A stretch of 64,000 nt of DNA from Blastomyces gilchristii SLH14081. Lineage: Eukaryota; Ascomycota; Eurotiomycetes; Onygenales; Ajellomycetaceae. The stretch covers positions 7,579,314-7,643,313 of the forward strand of contig NW_003101682.1 of assembly GCF_000003855.2 (NCBI RefSeq), read 5' to 3'. Shown here one piece after another: positions 23,328 to 34,198 of this stretch. The position numbers and the translations under genes are program-made. Positions within the stretch are counted from its first letter, which is position 1. Each line of letters starts with the position of its first letter. A model generated the notes under the pieces. The model was not told where the DNA came from. It made no database searches and saw only the letters and a list, made by a program, of their open reading frames with translations.

Positions 23328-26300
23328 TTTTCTTTATTAGTCTCTAAATTATGTTCACAGCTCTGTTTTTATTTTCTTTATTTTTTAGCTTTAATAAGAG
23401 TATAATTTCTTCTTTTCTTTGTATATACTGCAGACTGTTCATCTCAGTAGAAACTTATCATCTTATAGACTAGAATTTATAAATAACAGTGTTAATATCT
23501 TTATTATAATTAGATTCTTAGTAAAGACTGAGTCATTCTGACTTATCAGAATTTATAGTATGAAAGTTATATCTCAGCTTCTGCAGATATCTTATCTATT
23601 CAGATAATTCTTAAGTGAATATATTCATTTTATTAGAATACTCTTATCACTGAATTTTGAATCAGAGCTTATAATCTTACTTCTCTGAGTTAATAATCTC
23701 TTCAATCTGATATTCTCTTTCACTCTCTAGTACTTTATAAATAGAGTGATGAGTCACAGAGTTCTCTTCTAAGAATTTCTTATATTTACAGAGTAAAGAG
23801 ATATAAAAAATATTGTATATCTATAACTTAGATAACAGTTTCAATCTATAGAACTATAAACTAACTTTCTTCATAATCTTATAAGACTCTATTTATAAAA
23901 GATTCAGCTTCTTACTAGATCTCTGTGTGATAATATTTTTTAAACTCAGTCAGACTCTATTATCTTTCTTAAAACTCTTTATAATATATTTAAAGTTATA
24001 GTATCTCTTCTGATACTCTTAGATCTTTCTCAAGAATTTACAGACTTTCTTCTGAATATTCTGAATTCTTTCAGCTCATTTACAGATATTATCACACTCT
24101 ATAGTATGCTCTCACAGGTTTATCAAGATTATCTGTGAGTGAGTCTCAGTAAGTATCTTAAAGACAGTTTTATCTGTACTAACATACTTTAAGTTGTTAT
24201 ATATAAACTTCATAAGTGATAATCAATGTACTCAGTCATTCTGATTATAATTGACAAAGTACTGCAGATACTGTTTTAATATACTCATCAGATACTCTGT
24301 CTGATTATCTCTCTGTTAATAAAAAGCTATACTTAGATCTTATGAGATCTTCAGTATAATTATCAGATCAGATCAGAACTTCTCTGTAAAGATTAATTCT
24401 CTATCTGAGATAATATTCACAGATAACTCATATAACTGAATCATATTATAAATGAAGATGTAAGTCAAATTCTTTGACTTTAAGTTCTTGTAAGTGAGTA
24501 TAAAGTATATTATCTTGATAAAGTAATTTACTATCATCAGCACACTGTCAAAGCAGGCATTATATATATTCTTGCTTTCAGAGAGACTTATAAGAATATT
24601 TATTTCTAGCTGTTCTCAAAGTTTCTGTGAGATGAATAAAGAAGTAAGTTCTTTATATAATCTGAATTACACTACTTATGAACTCTGATAAACAGTATAA
24701 GAATTCACTATCTTCTTCACAAGTTCTTGCATCTTCAGTCAGAAGTATTTTCTTATAAATAACTCATGAGTTCTAGTGTCTGTAAAATGACTTACTAGAG
24801 AAGAGTTTTAATACCTTTTAATGAGTTCTATACATAGAAACTCATTCATATATATATAAATCCAGCCCTCTCTTTATAAGAGACTATATAAGTTTTTTTA
24901 ACTCTTTATTTCTTCAGAATTAGTCTCTGCTGTGAGTAGTTTCTGAATATACTGAGTATATTCATTCTTCAGTTGTAGTTCAGACAATCTGAATAGAAGA
25001 TCTTATAAAGACTTATACTCTGTTTCTTCTTATATCAGATCTTCTATAATACTTCTCAAAGTCTGTAAACTCTTCAGATTATAGATACTCTCTTCAAGAA
25101 TTCTCACAGACATTCTCAGAGTGTTGACTCTTAGTGTTATGAAAAGTAGTTATACAGACTTCTCTTCTTTCTCTTCTCTCTTCTCTTACAGAGAATTGAG
25201 AGACTCTTCAATTAATCTCTTTATAACACTCAGTCTGAGTATTCTGTGAAGCTTTTCTATCTTCTCTAGTCTCTCTGTGTCTGTCACTCTGATCTTCTTA
25301 ACATAGTCAGATCTGTGAGAGAATTCATTCACTGAGTTCTTAGTTCTCTTAATATACTCTATCTTGAATCAGAACTCACTCAGTCTCTGAGCTCAGCAGA
25401 TCTGTCACTGTGAGAGTTTCTTAATTGAAGTAAACTGTTATAAGCTATTATAATTAGTTCTAATAGTAATCACTGTTACAAGGCTCTTAAAGTAGTGATA
25501 CTAGTGATGAAAGAATTTCACTATTATGAGAAACTTCTGATTATAAATGTTATAATTAATCTCTGCAGATTGTATCTTCTGTGAGAAAAAAATCACTGAA
25601 ACTCAGTTCTCATTTAACTGTAGTTACAAGACTATTTCTAAAATTATAAAGAAACAGATATCTGTCTTCAATCTGATTAAGAGTAAGAAATCAAAGTGAA
25701 ATAGTATTACTGTGTCTGTGAATATCTGTTTTAATCTTACAAAGACTCTGTGAGCTTCTGAGATAAGAAAGTTCTCACAGCTCTTTCTTCTCAATAATCT
25801 TTTCATTCTTTATTTATGAGATAACTTCTTCTTATTTTCATTCTTCAGTATGTCTGTAAGAGTCAAGAAGATTCTTATAAATATAAAGATAAATTATCTA
25901 TAGAAATTCATAAAGCTCAGAAAGATCTAAATCTCATAAATACTAGTTAACTCTGATTATAATAGAATAGTCTTAATCTGTGAAGATTTCATCTGAATAC
26001 TATCTGTAGTGATTATATATTCTAGATAATTAATCTAACAGATACTGAAGTTGTACTTTATAAGCTTAATATACAGTTCTATCTCATCTAAGGTCTTCAA
26101 TATACTTCATATATACTCAGTGTGCTCTTTCTTCTTAGCAGAGTACATCATCACATTATTCAGATATATTATTATAAAGACATTCAGATATATATGAAGT
26201 ATTTTATTAATAAAAGACTGAAATACTGTGAGAGTATTAGTCAAATTAAAAGACATCACTAAATATTCAAATAATCTCAGTGCAGTTCTAAAGACAGTCT

Positions 26301-27861
26301 TTTATTTATTCTCAGACTGTATTCACAGCTGTGTATATACATTGATTATATTCAGTTATATGAATATGACAGCTTTTATAAGATAATTGATTACATTCTC
26401 AATCAGAGACAGAGAATAATGACTCTTTATAGTTTCAAAGTTCAGATTATAATAGTTTATATACAATCTGAGATCTTTATTCTTCTTCTTTATAAATATC
26501 ACAGAGACTTCTGCAGAGATCTGTGAAGATTGAATAAAGTTATTCTTCAGATTTTTCTTTATATAGACTCACAAGATCTCTGTCTCATAATGAGAGAGCT
26601 TATAGATTAATTCTCAGAAGAGTTTCTACTCTTCTATTAAATCTATTATCAGATTCTTCTCATAATGAGAAGAAAGCTCAGCTACCTTTGCTAAGCTGAA
26701 TATCTCTGTAAGATCTCAGTATTTCTCTGATATCTGAAGCTCAGTTTTCATGATCATAAAGTTCTCAGACATTTATAAAGTCATTATATAGATAAGCTTG
26801 TCTTCTCTAATCAACTCTGCAGTATTAACTGATTCTCTCTTTATAAGTGAGTCTATCAACACTGATTGAAAGTATAAACCTGACTCACAGACAGCTATGT
26901 ATGAATTGTGTCTTTAAAGTTATATAAGTCTTAAGTATATATCATCTGTGATATTTATAATAATCACAGTTTCTGTAAATCTTCTTCAGATTTCAGAGAT
27001 ATCTTACAATTCAAAGATGATTCTTATGAGTCTCTCAGCTCTTAGATCTGAGTTCTCACACTCTGCTTATTATAAGAACAGGTTTTCAGTTTTCATCACT
27101 CAGCTCATTTACTCTGCAAGCTTTAGAAACACTATAGTGACCTGAGATTCTGAGTTTATCAATATTTCTCATACTTGCAGAGCAGTAGCACTGTGATGCA
27201 GTCTCTTCTCATAAGCATGCATTTTCATTGAGAGAGTAACAGATTCAGATGTCAGCTTCGAGACTCTTAAAAAGACTGTTACTGACTCTGTTCATAACTT
27301 CTCAAATTTCTATTTTAATTTGTTCAGACAGTTCGCACAGAGATATTCTGATTTAGAATAGATAAAGCAGAGACTCTTTTTCTTAATCTCTCTATTATAT
27401 ACTCTGTTCACAGAAGCTTGTGAAGCTCTCTCTCTCTGCTTAATAGTCAGATGTGAATCTCTCTATATCTTGTCATCTTTCTCTGACAAACCTGCTATTC
27501 TCTGTTATTCTGATTCTTGCGGAGTCAGTCAGTGATTTACTCTCTACAGATCTGTGACTCTCACAGTGATCTGTAAGTGATGAATAAGAGTCATCAGTTT
27601 CTTCACAGTCAAGAACTTAGAGTCTTGCTTAATGAGCTTGTTCTGCATATTTTTATTCAGCTTCTTTATAAATATCATTATTCAGGTCTTGTTTCAGAGC
27701 CCTGTTTTCACAGATCTCAATTTATATTACAATTTCATGAAGTGCTGTGAGTAGTCTTTATCAGATTTCTTATCTCTTTTTCTAATATTGATGATTGCAG
27801 CTCAGATATTCTCTGTTCAACTCATAGAGTTCTTCAACTTATTCTCTAGATAGGTCTTGAG
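23328..27861 (-). pseudogene. Element 3 gag-pol (decayed)
   Basis: On the minus strand, RNase H-type sequence at 25806-25624 shows SEAHRVFVRLKQIFTD and LIRLKTDICFF, where the family has a TDAS-like site. Reverse transcriptase lies at about 26700-26050, with YLNNVMMYSAKKKEH in place of YLDD near 26150. Integrase is expected at about 25300-23700 and is too decayed to map precisely. Gag is towards 27800. The Asp-to-Asn changes and stops fit C-to-T mutation. The RT and RNase H assignments are secure; the gag assignment is by position. Confidence 0.75.
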
Positions 27862-28366
27862 TAGACTGACTGTGTGACCGTGTCTGGAACCAGGACCAGA
27901 TTTTTTGATAGTCTCATTATCAATTCGACTGATTCCATTACACAGTTTTAACATTAGATAGTAGTCTCATACAGTCTCAGTGAAACTTACTGTCTACTCT
28001 TATGACATTTTCTAAATGAGATCATGATTTCCACTTCTCAATTTAAATTATTTTTATTGCTTTAAATGACTTTAAATCTCATTTGAGTGTTATCAAAAAG
28101 CATTACTTTTTAAAAAATTAAAAATAGTCTAAAAAAACCTTAAAATGTCTAAAAATAGTAACTTTATGCCAAGAATGGGACTAAATAGGACCAAATGAGA
28201 CCACTTTCTCATTTTTTTCAAGTCATGGTTTCATTTTAAGATCTGATATATAGTCACTTTGCATGTTTTTTTGATGGCTAGTCCCAGCGGGATTCACGCC
28301 AAGAAATGTATGGGATCAGACCAAATGAGATCAAACGTGAAATTCATGGTCCCCGCGGTCAGTCTA
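27862..28366 (-). mobile_element. hAT-like MITE, copy D, nested in element 3
   Basis: This 505-bp copy has the perfect 8-bp duplication gtcttgag at 27854-27861 and 28367-28374. Its ends are TAGACTGACTGTG and CGCGGTCAGTCTA. Confidence 0.93.
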
Positions 28367-28374
28367 GTCTTGAG

Positions 28375-28943
28375 AACAGATCAGTGAGATCTCTTATAAT
28401 TATTCTCTAGATAATTCAGCCAGTTCTTGACTTCAGTGTAGTAGAAATCTGTCATTATGTAGATAACAGCTTCTTCATCTTTTATATCACACAGTCGGGC
28501 TTGTAAGTCAATTTTAAATACAAGCTTATAAACACTTTTATAGATTGTAATTCAGTAAGTGGTCTTAAATAGTCACAGCTTGAGAAAGTTTCTTTTCAGT
28601 TTGTAAGTATCTCTGAAGATCATGTCTAGAAACTTTGTTTGAGAATGTTTATAAACAGTAAGTATTTCTTATACAAAAATAGCTTGATTCTGTGAAAGAT
28701 GCTCAAGAATGTTCTTCACTGAGATTGATTTATTCATGAGTTCAGAGAGTTTCTCTGTCACAGATATAGAGAATAATATTCTATAAATGATTGATAAGTT
28801 CTCTGAGACTTCTTTCATAAGAGTTATTCATGATTTGAGTGACTGCTTCTGAATGCCTGCAGTAGAGTTCACAGAGATTGAAGTAAGTAAGTTTCTAGTT
28901 CTTTTAGTTATAACAGATAATTACTGACTGACAGAGCTTGAAA
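28375..28943 (-). other. Element 3 leader / gag start region, decayed
   Basis: This interior sequence lies between MITE D and the right LTR of element 3. In the coding sense it should hold the primer-binding site and the start of gag. I could not match a tRNA primer site, and no open frame survives. Confidence 0.4.
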
Positions 28944-29201
28944 TGTAAGAATAAGTACTCACAGATGATTATTCAGATATTTATAGCTTGATGTGATATA
29001 TACTGTTAACTACTAGAAGTATTCACAGTAGAAAGATAAAATGTAGAAATTAAATGTATAATAGTATTCAAGCTGAGTTGTGAATAGTATTCGCGAACTC
29101 CAGTCTATATAGTTGTGTGTAGTCAAGGGCTGCTAACCCTATTGATTACACAAGAGATAGAAATAGAGGTAAAGAATCCGCGAGGAGCGGGATTTCTTAC
29201 A
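28944..29201 (-). repeat. LTR of element 3 (right)
   Basis: This 258-bp LTR has the opposite pattern to its partner. The inner (left) part is mutated, and the outer 110 bases keep CpG and CC/GG, for example CCGCGAGGAGCGGG near 29178. Confidence 0.93.
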
Positions 29202-29206
29202 AGATA

Positions 29207-31290
29207 TTTGTAATATTATTGAGAAAGTTATGTATGAGAATCTGTTATTGTAGTGCAGAATAACTTCTCTAGAACTTTCTTGATATCAGTCAGACTGATA
29301 GAATAGATTACTATATAATTCTACTATTAACAACTTTATCAGTGATCTCATTGATAACTTCTTTTTCAGAGTATTTCATAAGTGTTGACAGAGATCTATG
29401 TAAGGTTCATAGTCTTATAAATATCATCTTCATAAATTCTATCATCATTAGAAAATATTAAGCTTCTGTTTTAAGCATTTAATAAGATGTCTTGTTTAGA
29501 TAGTCAGACAAGTTCTAGTATAAGATCATAGTCAAGATTATTAACTTTGTATATATAAGTATCTTCACATTGATATTCTCTGATATCTATGTTTAGTTTC
29601 ATCATGTAACAGGTGTGAATATCTTTTAAACTGTTAAATTCTGTGAGAAGTCAGAGTTTTAATAAGAGAATACACTGAAGATTATAATATCTTACAACTG
29701 AAGATTTAATTATTGTATAATAATATAGATCACTGTCTATCATGACTTTTATATTATACATGTTATCAATCACAGTGAATATAAAAATCATATTCATTGT
29801 TATTTTCTCTTTAAATTATTATTATCTGATCTCTTCAAGCTTCTGTTTATAAATTTGAACAGAAGCTAATCTTTTCTCTGTTTTATCAGAGTATTCTTAT
29901 AGTTATCTTTCAAATCTTTCTTCAATGCAATGTGATTGATATAGATCATCAGTATTGATCTTTCTTTTAAACAAGAAGATACATAGACTGATCAGCAGTT
30001 GAAAGTGATATATTCTAGTCAGTTACAATTGATACATATCTCTCATTAATATTGATCAGTGACTTCTTCAGATGTGATTCTGAGAACTCCGAAGCCTGTT
30101 CAGATAGCAGAAACTCTTGTTTATATATAGATATTTAAGTTCACTTAATTGATAATATCTGCATTATTAATCTTTGATACAGATGTATAAGTGACTGAGA
30201 TGTAACATCTTCTGCTACTATTCTGTATACTCTTAAGCTTAATAAGATAGTTATTTAATATTCAGAGTTGTATGCAGAAACCTTTATAAGTCTGATCTTC
30301 ATCTACACTTATAAGAGTCTGTAGAAGTTCAAAAGTTAGTGTCTTCTTAAGCATACTAATCTTTATTCTATTCTCTCAAGATTGATCACCTGCTTCTAGA
30401 ATCTTGATGTCAAAATCAGAGATAAATGTTATGAGAGAAGTATTTCTCTGTTGAGCACTCTGTAATCAATTCAATATCTTCTATTATATAGCAGTGTCTC
30501 AGAACAGAATATTAAGATGTTTAATAATATTATCAGATATATATAACATCAGTTTACATGTCTTTATTCATGAATGAAACTTCTGTCTTATGTAATTCTT
30601 CAATTGATCATTGATATATCAATCTTGATTAGTTAATGAACTGATGACATCTTCATCTACACTTAGTTTTATAAGCATTTTCAACCTTTATAATGAATAG
30701 AGAGTGAGATCAGAAGTATTGAAATTTGCAGAAGCATCTAGATGTTTCTTCAGTACTTGTATCATGTTTATATCTGATTTAGTCAGTGTTGAAATTACTT
30801 GTGCAGAGATTTCTAGTTGAAATAATTATTGAATTTTCTTATATTGATGTTGTTAAGTTGCATGCATATCAGCTATCTATTGCTGTTGTAATTTCAACAT
30901 TGCTTAAAGTCACTGTGGCACTGCATCTATGCTCATGTTCAAGAGTTCTCTCATATTATTATTAGACATAGTTATATTGTTTGTCAGATGTGTGATATCT
31001 GTGAAATCAGAAGAAATGTAATTGTATGAATCTCTCATACATTTAAGATGTCAGAACTCTCAGATCTTTTACTGACATTTTCTTTATAAGATCTTATTCT
31101 CTTCATAAGATCTTATTACAGAGTCAGAGTGACTGATGAGCAAGCTTCTATCTGAAGACTCAGTGTTCACTTAACTATTTATTTATTTCTCTATTTCTTA
31201 CACATTGTTACATGTTCAGATATCTCAATGAGTAATTATTTCTAATAAGAATAATTGTTTCTAATAAGGAGACAATGAACGTTTTTCAAG
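29207..31290 (-). pseudogene. Element 1 gag and protease (decayed)
   Basis: This is colinear with 46310-48349 in the other copy of element 1, where a zinc knuckle and a retropepsin motif can be seen. Here stops are more frequent. The segment starts right after the agata duplication of element 3 and ends at the right LTR. Confidence 0.75.
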
Positions 31291-31586
31291 TGTAAGAGAC
31301 CTACACTGAATAGATTGATATGATATTTATAGATGTTATATAACAAAGTGAAAAATGTTAAAGAAGAAAAGAAAAGAGAAAGTGTGAGAATCAGTGATCA
31401 GAGTGAATATTTATACATGTACACAGTGATGTACGCGGTGAAGCTTCGGGGTGGAAGAATAGGAATTCTGTGGGTTTTTTCAGCCGAGGATTAGCGATCG
31501 AGAATGACCGAGAATCGGAGCTTTCAGCGGAATCTATGGAGTGTAATGAAATAGTCTATATAATTGATCGGGCGCAGCTCACCACA
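31291..31586 (-). repeat. LTR of element 1 (right, 5' LTR in coding sense)
   Basis: It begins TGTAAGAGACC and ends CTCACCACA, followed directly by the CTTAG duplication. Its outer half (about 31430-31586) keeps many CpG and GG/CC steps that the left LTR has lost. Confidence 0.92.
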
Positions 31587-32299
31587 CTTAGCTTCATCAT
31601 CTTTATAACTGATCACAGACATCAATTGTAGAGGTGTAATTTATGTCTAGATGTTATACACAGGCTCTATATAACTAGACTGAGCATAGACATGAAGAAA
31701 AGAAAAGAAAGATGAGAAAAAGAGATTATATATATCAGAGAGAGAGCTATGAGATTGAAATTACATCTTTTTAATTGACATTCTACAAACTACACTATAT
31801 CACATGACTTGCAGCGCGAGGTCATGGTGTGCGCGAGTTTGTAGAGCTAACTAACTAAGTTAAGTTAATTTGAGAAATAGCGTGCAAGCAGACAATGTCA
31901 TGGTTCACAGATCATCACCCGGGCAATTCTCAGCACAAGTTACTAGGTCTGAAACAGGACTCTGTGAGACAGCCCGAACAGAGAAAAGGACAGAAAGCAA
32001 GGCTTGTTTGACAGAAGCAGATGAAACAAGATGAAAACTACTCAGTCACTGCTGAGATCAGAGCGACCTCGAGAAAAAGATCATTCAGAAATGAAACAGC
32101 TTAATCATATTTATTGAGATACTATTTAATTCTTACTAACTATATTGTTTTAGAGAGAATGCTGAATTTTATATGAACAGAGGCAGGTACTCTTGAATTT
32201 TGAATTCTCTGATTTTTCATATTCATTTTCAGCAGGTTGGCTGCGGTGCATTGACTGCGGCGTATTGATCAATCAGCATAGATCAACCTGGCTGAAACT
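31587..32299. other. Downstream flank of the ferric reductase relic, with a GC-normal islet
   Basis: After the CTTAG duplication the sequence is AT-rich to about 31800. Bases 31800-32090 are nearly GC-normal with several CpG sites, and 32230-32290 is another small islet (CAGGTTGGCTGCGGTG). An imperfect hairpin lies at 31782-31845. I see no gene. Position suggests the 3' flank of the minus-strand gene at 32300-34170. Confidence 0.4.
31782..31845. repeat. imperfect inverted repeat (hairpin)
   Basis: The arms tctacaaact (31782-31791) and agtttgtaga (31836-31845) are exact complements. The inner arms catgac (31803-31808) and gtcatg (31821-31826) also pair. The left arm looks mutated relative to the GC-rich right arm. 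It could be a tiny foldback element or chance. Confidence 0.4.
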
Positions 32300-34170
32300 T
32301 CACCTTATATATTCTCACTTTTTGATGCAGATAGCTTCATACAATTTCTTGTAAGTGATCTCACAATTCATCAGATACTGACACTAGAACTCTTAGTATG
32401 TTTAACAGAGTGAGAACATTAAGAAATCTTACTTATTATAAGTAACCTGTCACACTCTCTGTAAATATTAAGAAGTCTGAGAATGTAGTTATCAGAAACT
32501 TCTGATACTATAATCTTTCTATAATTCAGTTAATTATAATAGAGTATTACACACTTGTGCTTTCTGAAAGACTTTTCATCTTCTACTTTAATACTGAATT
32601 TCATGTAGAAAGATATTTCAAGAATTTACTCTTGTATTAACTTTATATTGTTGAATTCACAATTACTTAATATATATAGCTGTTATTAAGAATATTATTA
32701 ATTAAAAGACTGTTAAGTGAGAGCTGAGCTGTAATAGTAATATTTAATCATCTTAGCTTGTTTCATGCCTTTCTGAGGGAAAATATTGACTCACTCAATG
32801 TCTTCACCTGCTACACAAGATACACGCAGTGAATTAACAAAGTGAATGTATTATATTCATGAAGAAGCCGCTTAAAATAGAAAAGAATATTAGCTATACT
32901 GAAGTTATTAACAATCACTAGAACAGTCTTATACTGACTGACAGATTCACTAAGTCTATGAGAATTACTGATAAAGACAGAGAAGAAAGTAAATTTATTC
33001 ACAGCTGCTCAGATCTGTAACTTTGCTGTGAGATCACAGCAGGTCTGTGCAAAGAGTTTCAATATATCTTACTTACTCAGAGATCAGAATGTAACTATGA
33101 AAGAATGAGTTTGCATTTAGAATATTAAACTCATTAATAGTATTCACAGATTGACATACTGATCAGCCTTTACTTTGAGTGATTATAAGAGTATTACATG
33201 AATTTTAATAAGCTTCTCTTTAACTTAAGCATCTTTATGAGAGAGGTCATCTTTCTCACATATAATTAATACTCAGAGAGACAGTTGTAATGAAAGAACT
33301 TAATTATAATATAGAAAAATCAACAACTGTAGAATAGTTATCAGTGACAGAATACTCAGCAGTATATAGATATAAATTCTTGAGAAAATAGAATTAAATA
33401 GCAGATAATATTAAGTAGTATAGACAGAAACTGCTGCAAGACTCTGATAAGTCTGAAGAAATATCTCATATACAAGTCAGTGAAAGAACAGAACAAAAAA
33501 TAATAAAAGAAATATTAATAACTCAGTACTCTGTGAACTATCAGTTAATAATTCTCAATAGTGAATAACACTTCTGTATAATAAAGTCAAAGAGATTGTT
33601 ATAATTGCAAAAAGAGAGTTCAGTCTGTTGAATCAGAGTATGAAGAATAATGTAAGAAGTTAAGAGTATGTCTGCTATTCACTCTGTAGTGTGATAAAGC
33701 TGCTGATAAATCTTTAAAGAAATATCAAGATCATCTGTGAGAAAGCTCAAAGGAGTTGTAATAAAGATGACTCTTATATTAATAAGTAATAGTGTTTCAG
33801 CTCATCAAGCAGTCTTGCTTGCTAATGAAACCTGAAACATGATGAAGAAGATGATGACAACTTCATATATAATATACAGAAGAACATTAACACATGTTCA
33901 CAGATTAAAAAGCCAGTGACATTTAATAAGATATAAATAGATGAGATGTTTCAAAATCAGTATAGAAATGATGTTGATCTGTCTCTTAAGAGAACATATT
34001 ATACAGATTAGAGTGAGAGTTGCAAGAACACTGCCTGCGACAGCAGAATAAATAGTGATGATATTCATAGTCTCAAGCCGGTCAATGGTAATGAAAGCAG
34101 TAAGGGAAAAGGAAATATTGAAGAGAGAGAGTGAAGTGAGAGAGATGAAAGATGAAAGAAAACTAGACAT
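32300..34170 (-). pseudogene. ferric reductase (FRE-type) gene relic
   Basis: On the minus strand the open frame 33002-32811 plus the following sequence resembles the NAD-binding C-terminal domain of fungal FRE ferric reductases. It has YKTVLVIVNNF, YFKRLLHEYN and, after a stop, LV.QVKTLSESIF, matching the family pattern VLLV..DFGI, LP.LK.L.HGYN and RRIHLVWQ. These proteins pass electrons from NADPH via FAD and haem to iron(III) at a membrane. A 90-codon frame at 34170-33898 encodes an N-terminus with a clear membrane segment (AVAGSVLATLTLICIICSL). The middle is degraded. A single-copy gene is not expected to be hypermutated, so it probably sat in a repeated unit. The family call rests mainly on the C-terminal domain. 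Confidence 0.6.
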
Positions 34171-34198
34171 GCTTGAGATGAGAGATGTGTTTTATATA

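Larger units (their letters stand above)
21271..29201 (-). mobile_element. Element 3: Ty3/gypsy LTR retrotransposon nested in element 1
   Basis: Two 258-bp LTRs at 21271-21528 and 28944-29201 (TGTAAGAATAAG...TTCTTACA) bound the element. The perfect 5-bp duplication agata lies at 21266-21270 and 29202-29206. Coding is on the minus strand, and a tract of about 13 alternating purines adjoins the left LTR on that strand. It contains MITE D and a 156-bp tandem duplication. About 2 kb lie between the integrase region and the left LTR. Confidence 0.93.
9263..31586 (-). mobile_element. Element 1: Ty3/gypsy LTR retrotransposon, expanded by nested insertions
   Basis: Two 296-bp LTRs (TG...CA) at 9263-9558 and 31291-31586 bound this element. 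The target duplication CTTAG is perfect at 9258-9262 and 31587-31591. Its interior is the same family as 42973-48667, where it is about 5 kb. Here it is 22 kb because element 2 was inserted at 10136 and element 3 at 21271. Coding is on the minus strand: gag and protease lie near the right LTR and integrase near the left. The purine-rich strand next to the left LTR (minus strand of 9559-9579) fits a polypurine tract in that orientation. All coding parts are destroyed. Confidence 0.93.

Noticed and set aside
32230..32290. End of a further DNA transposon (CAGGTTG and CAACCTG words)
   Set aside because: Only a 7-base inverted word pair within 60 bases; no matching second end or duplication was found.
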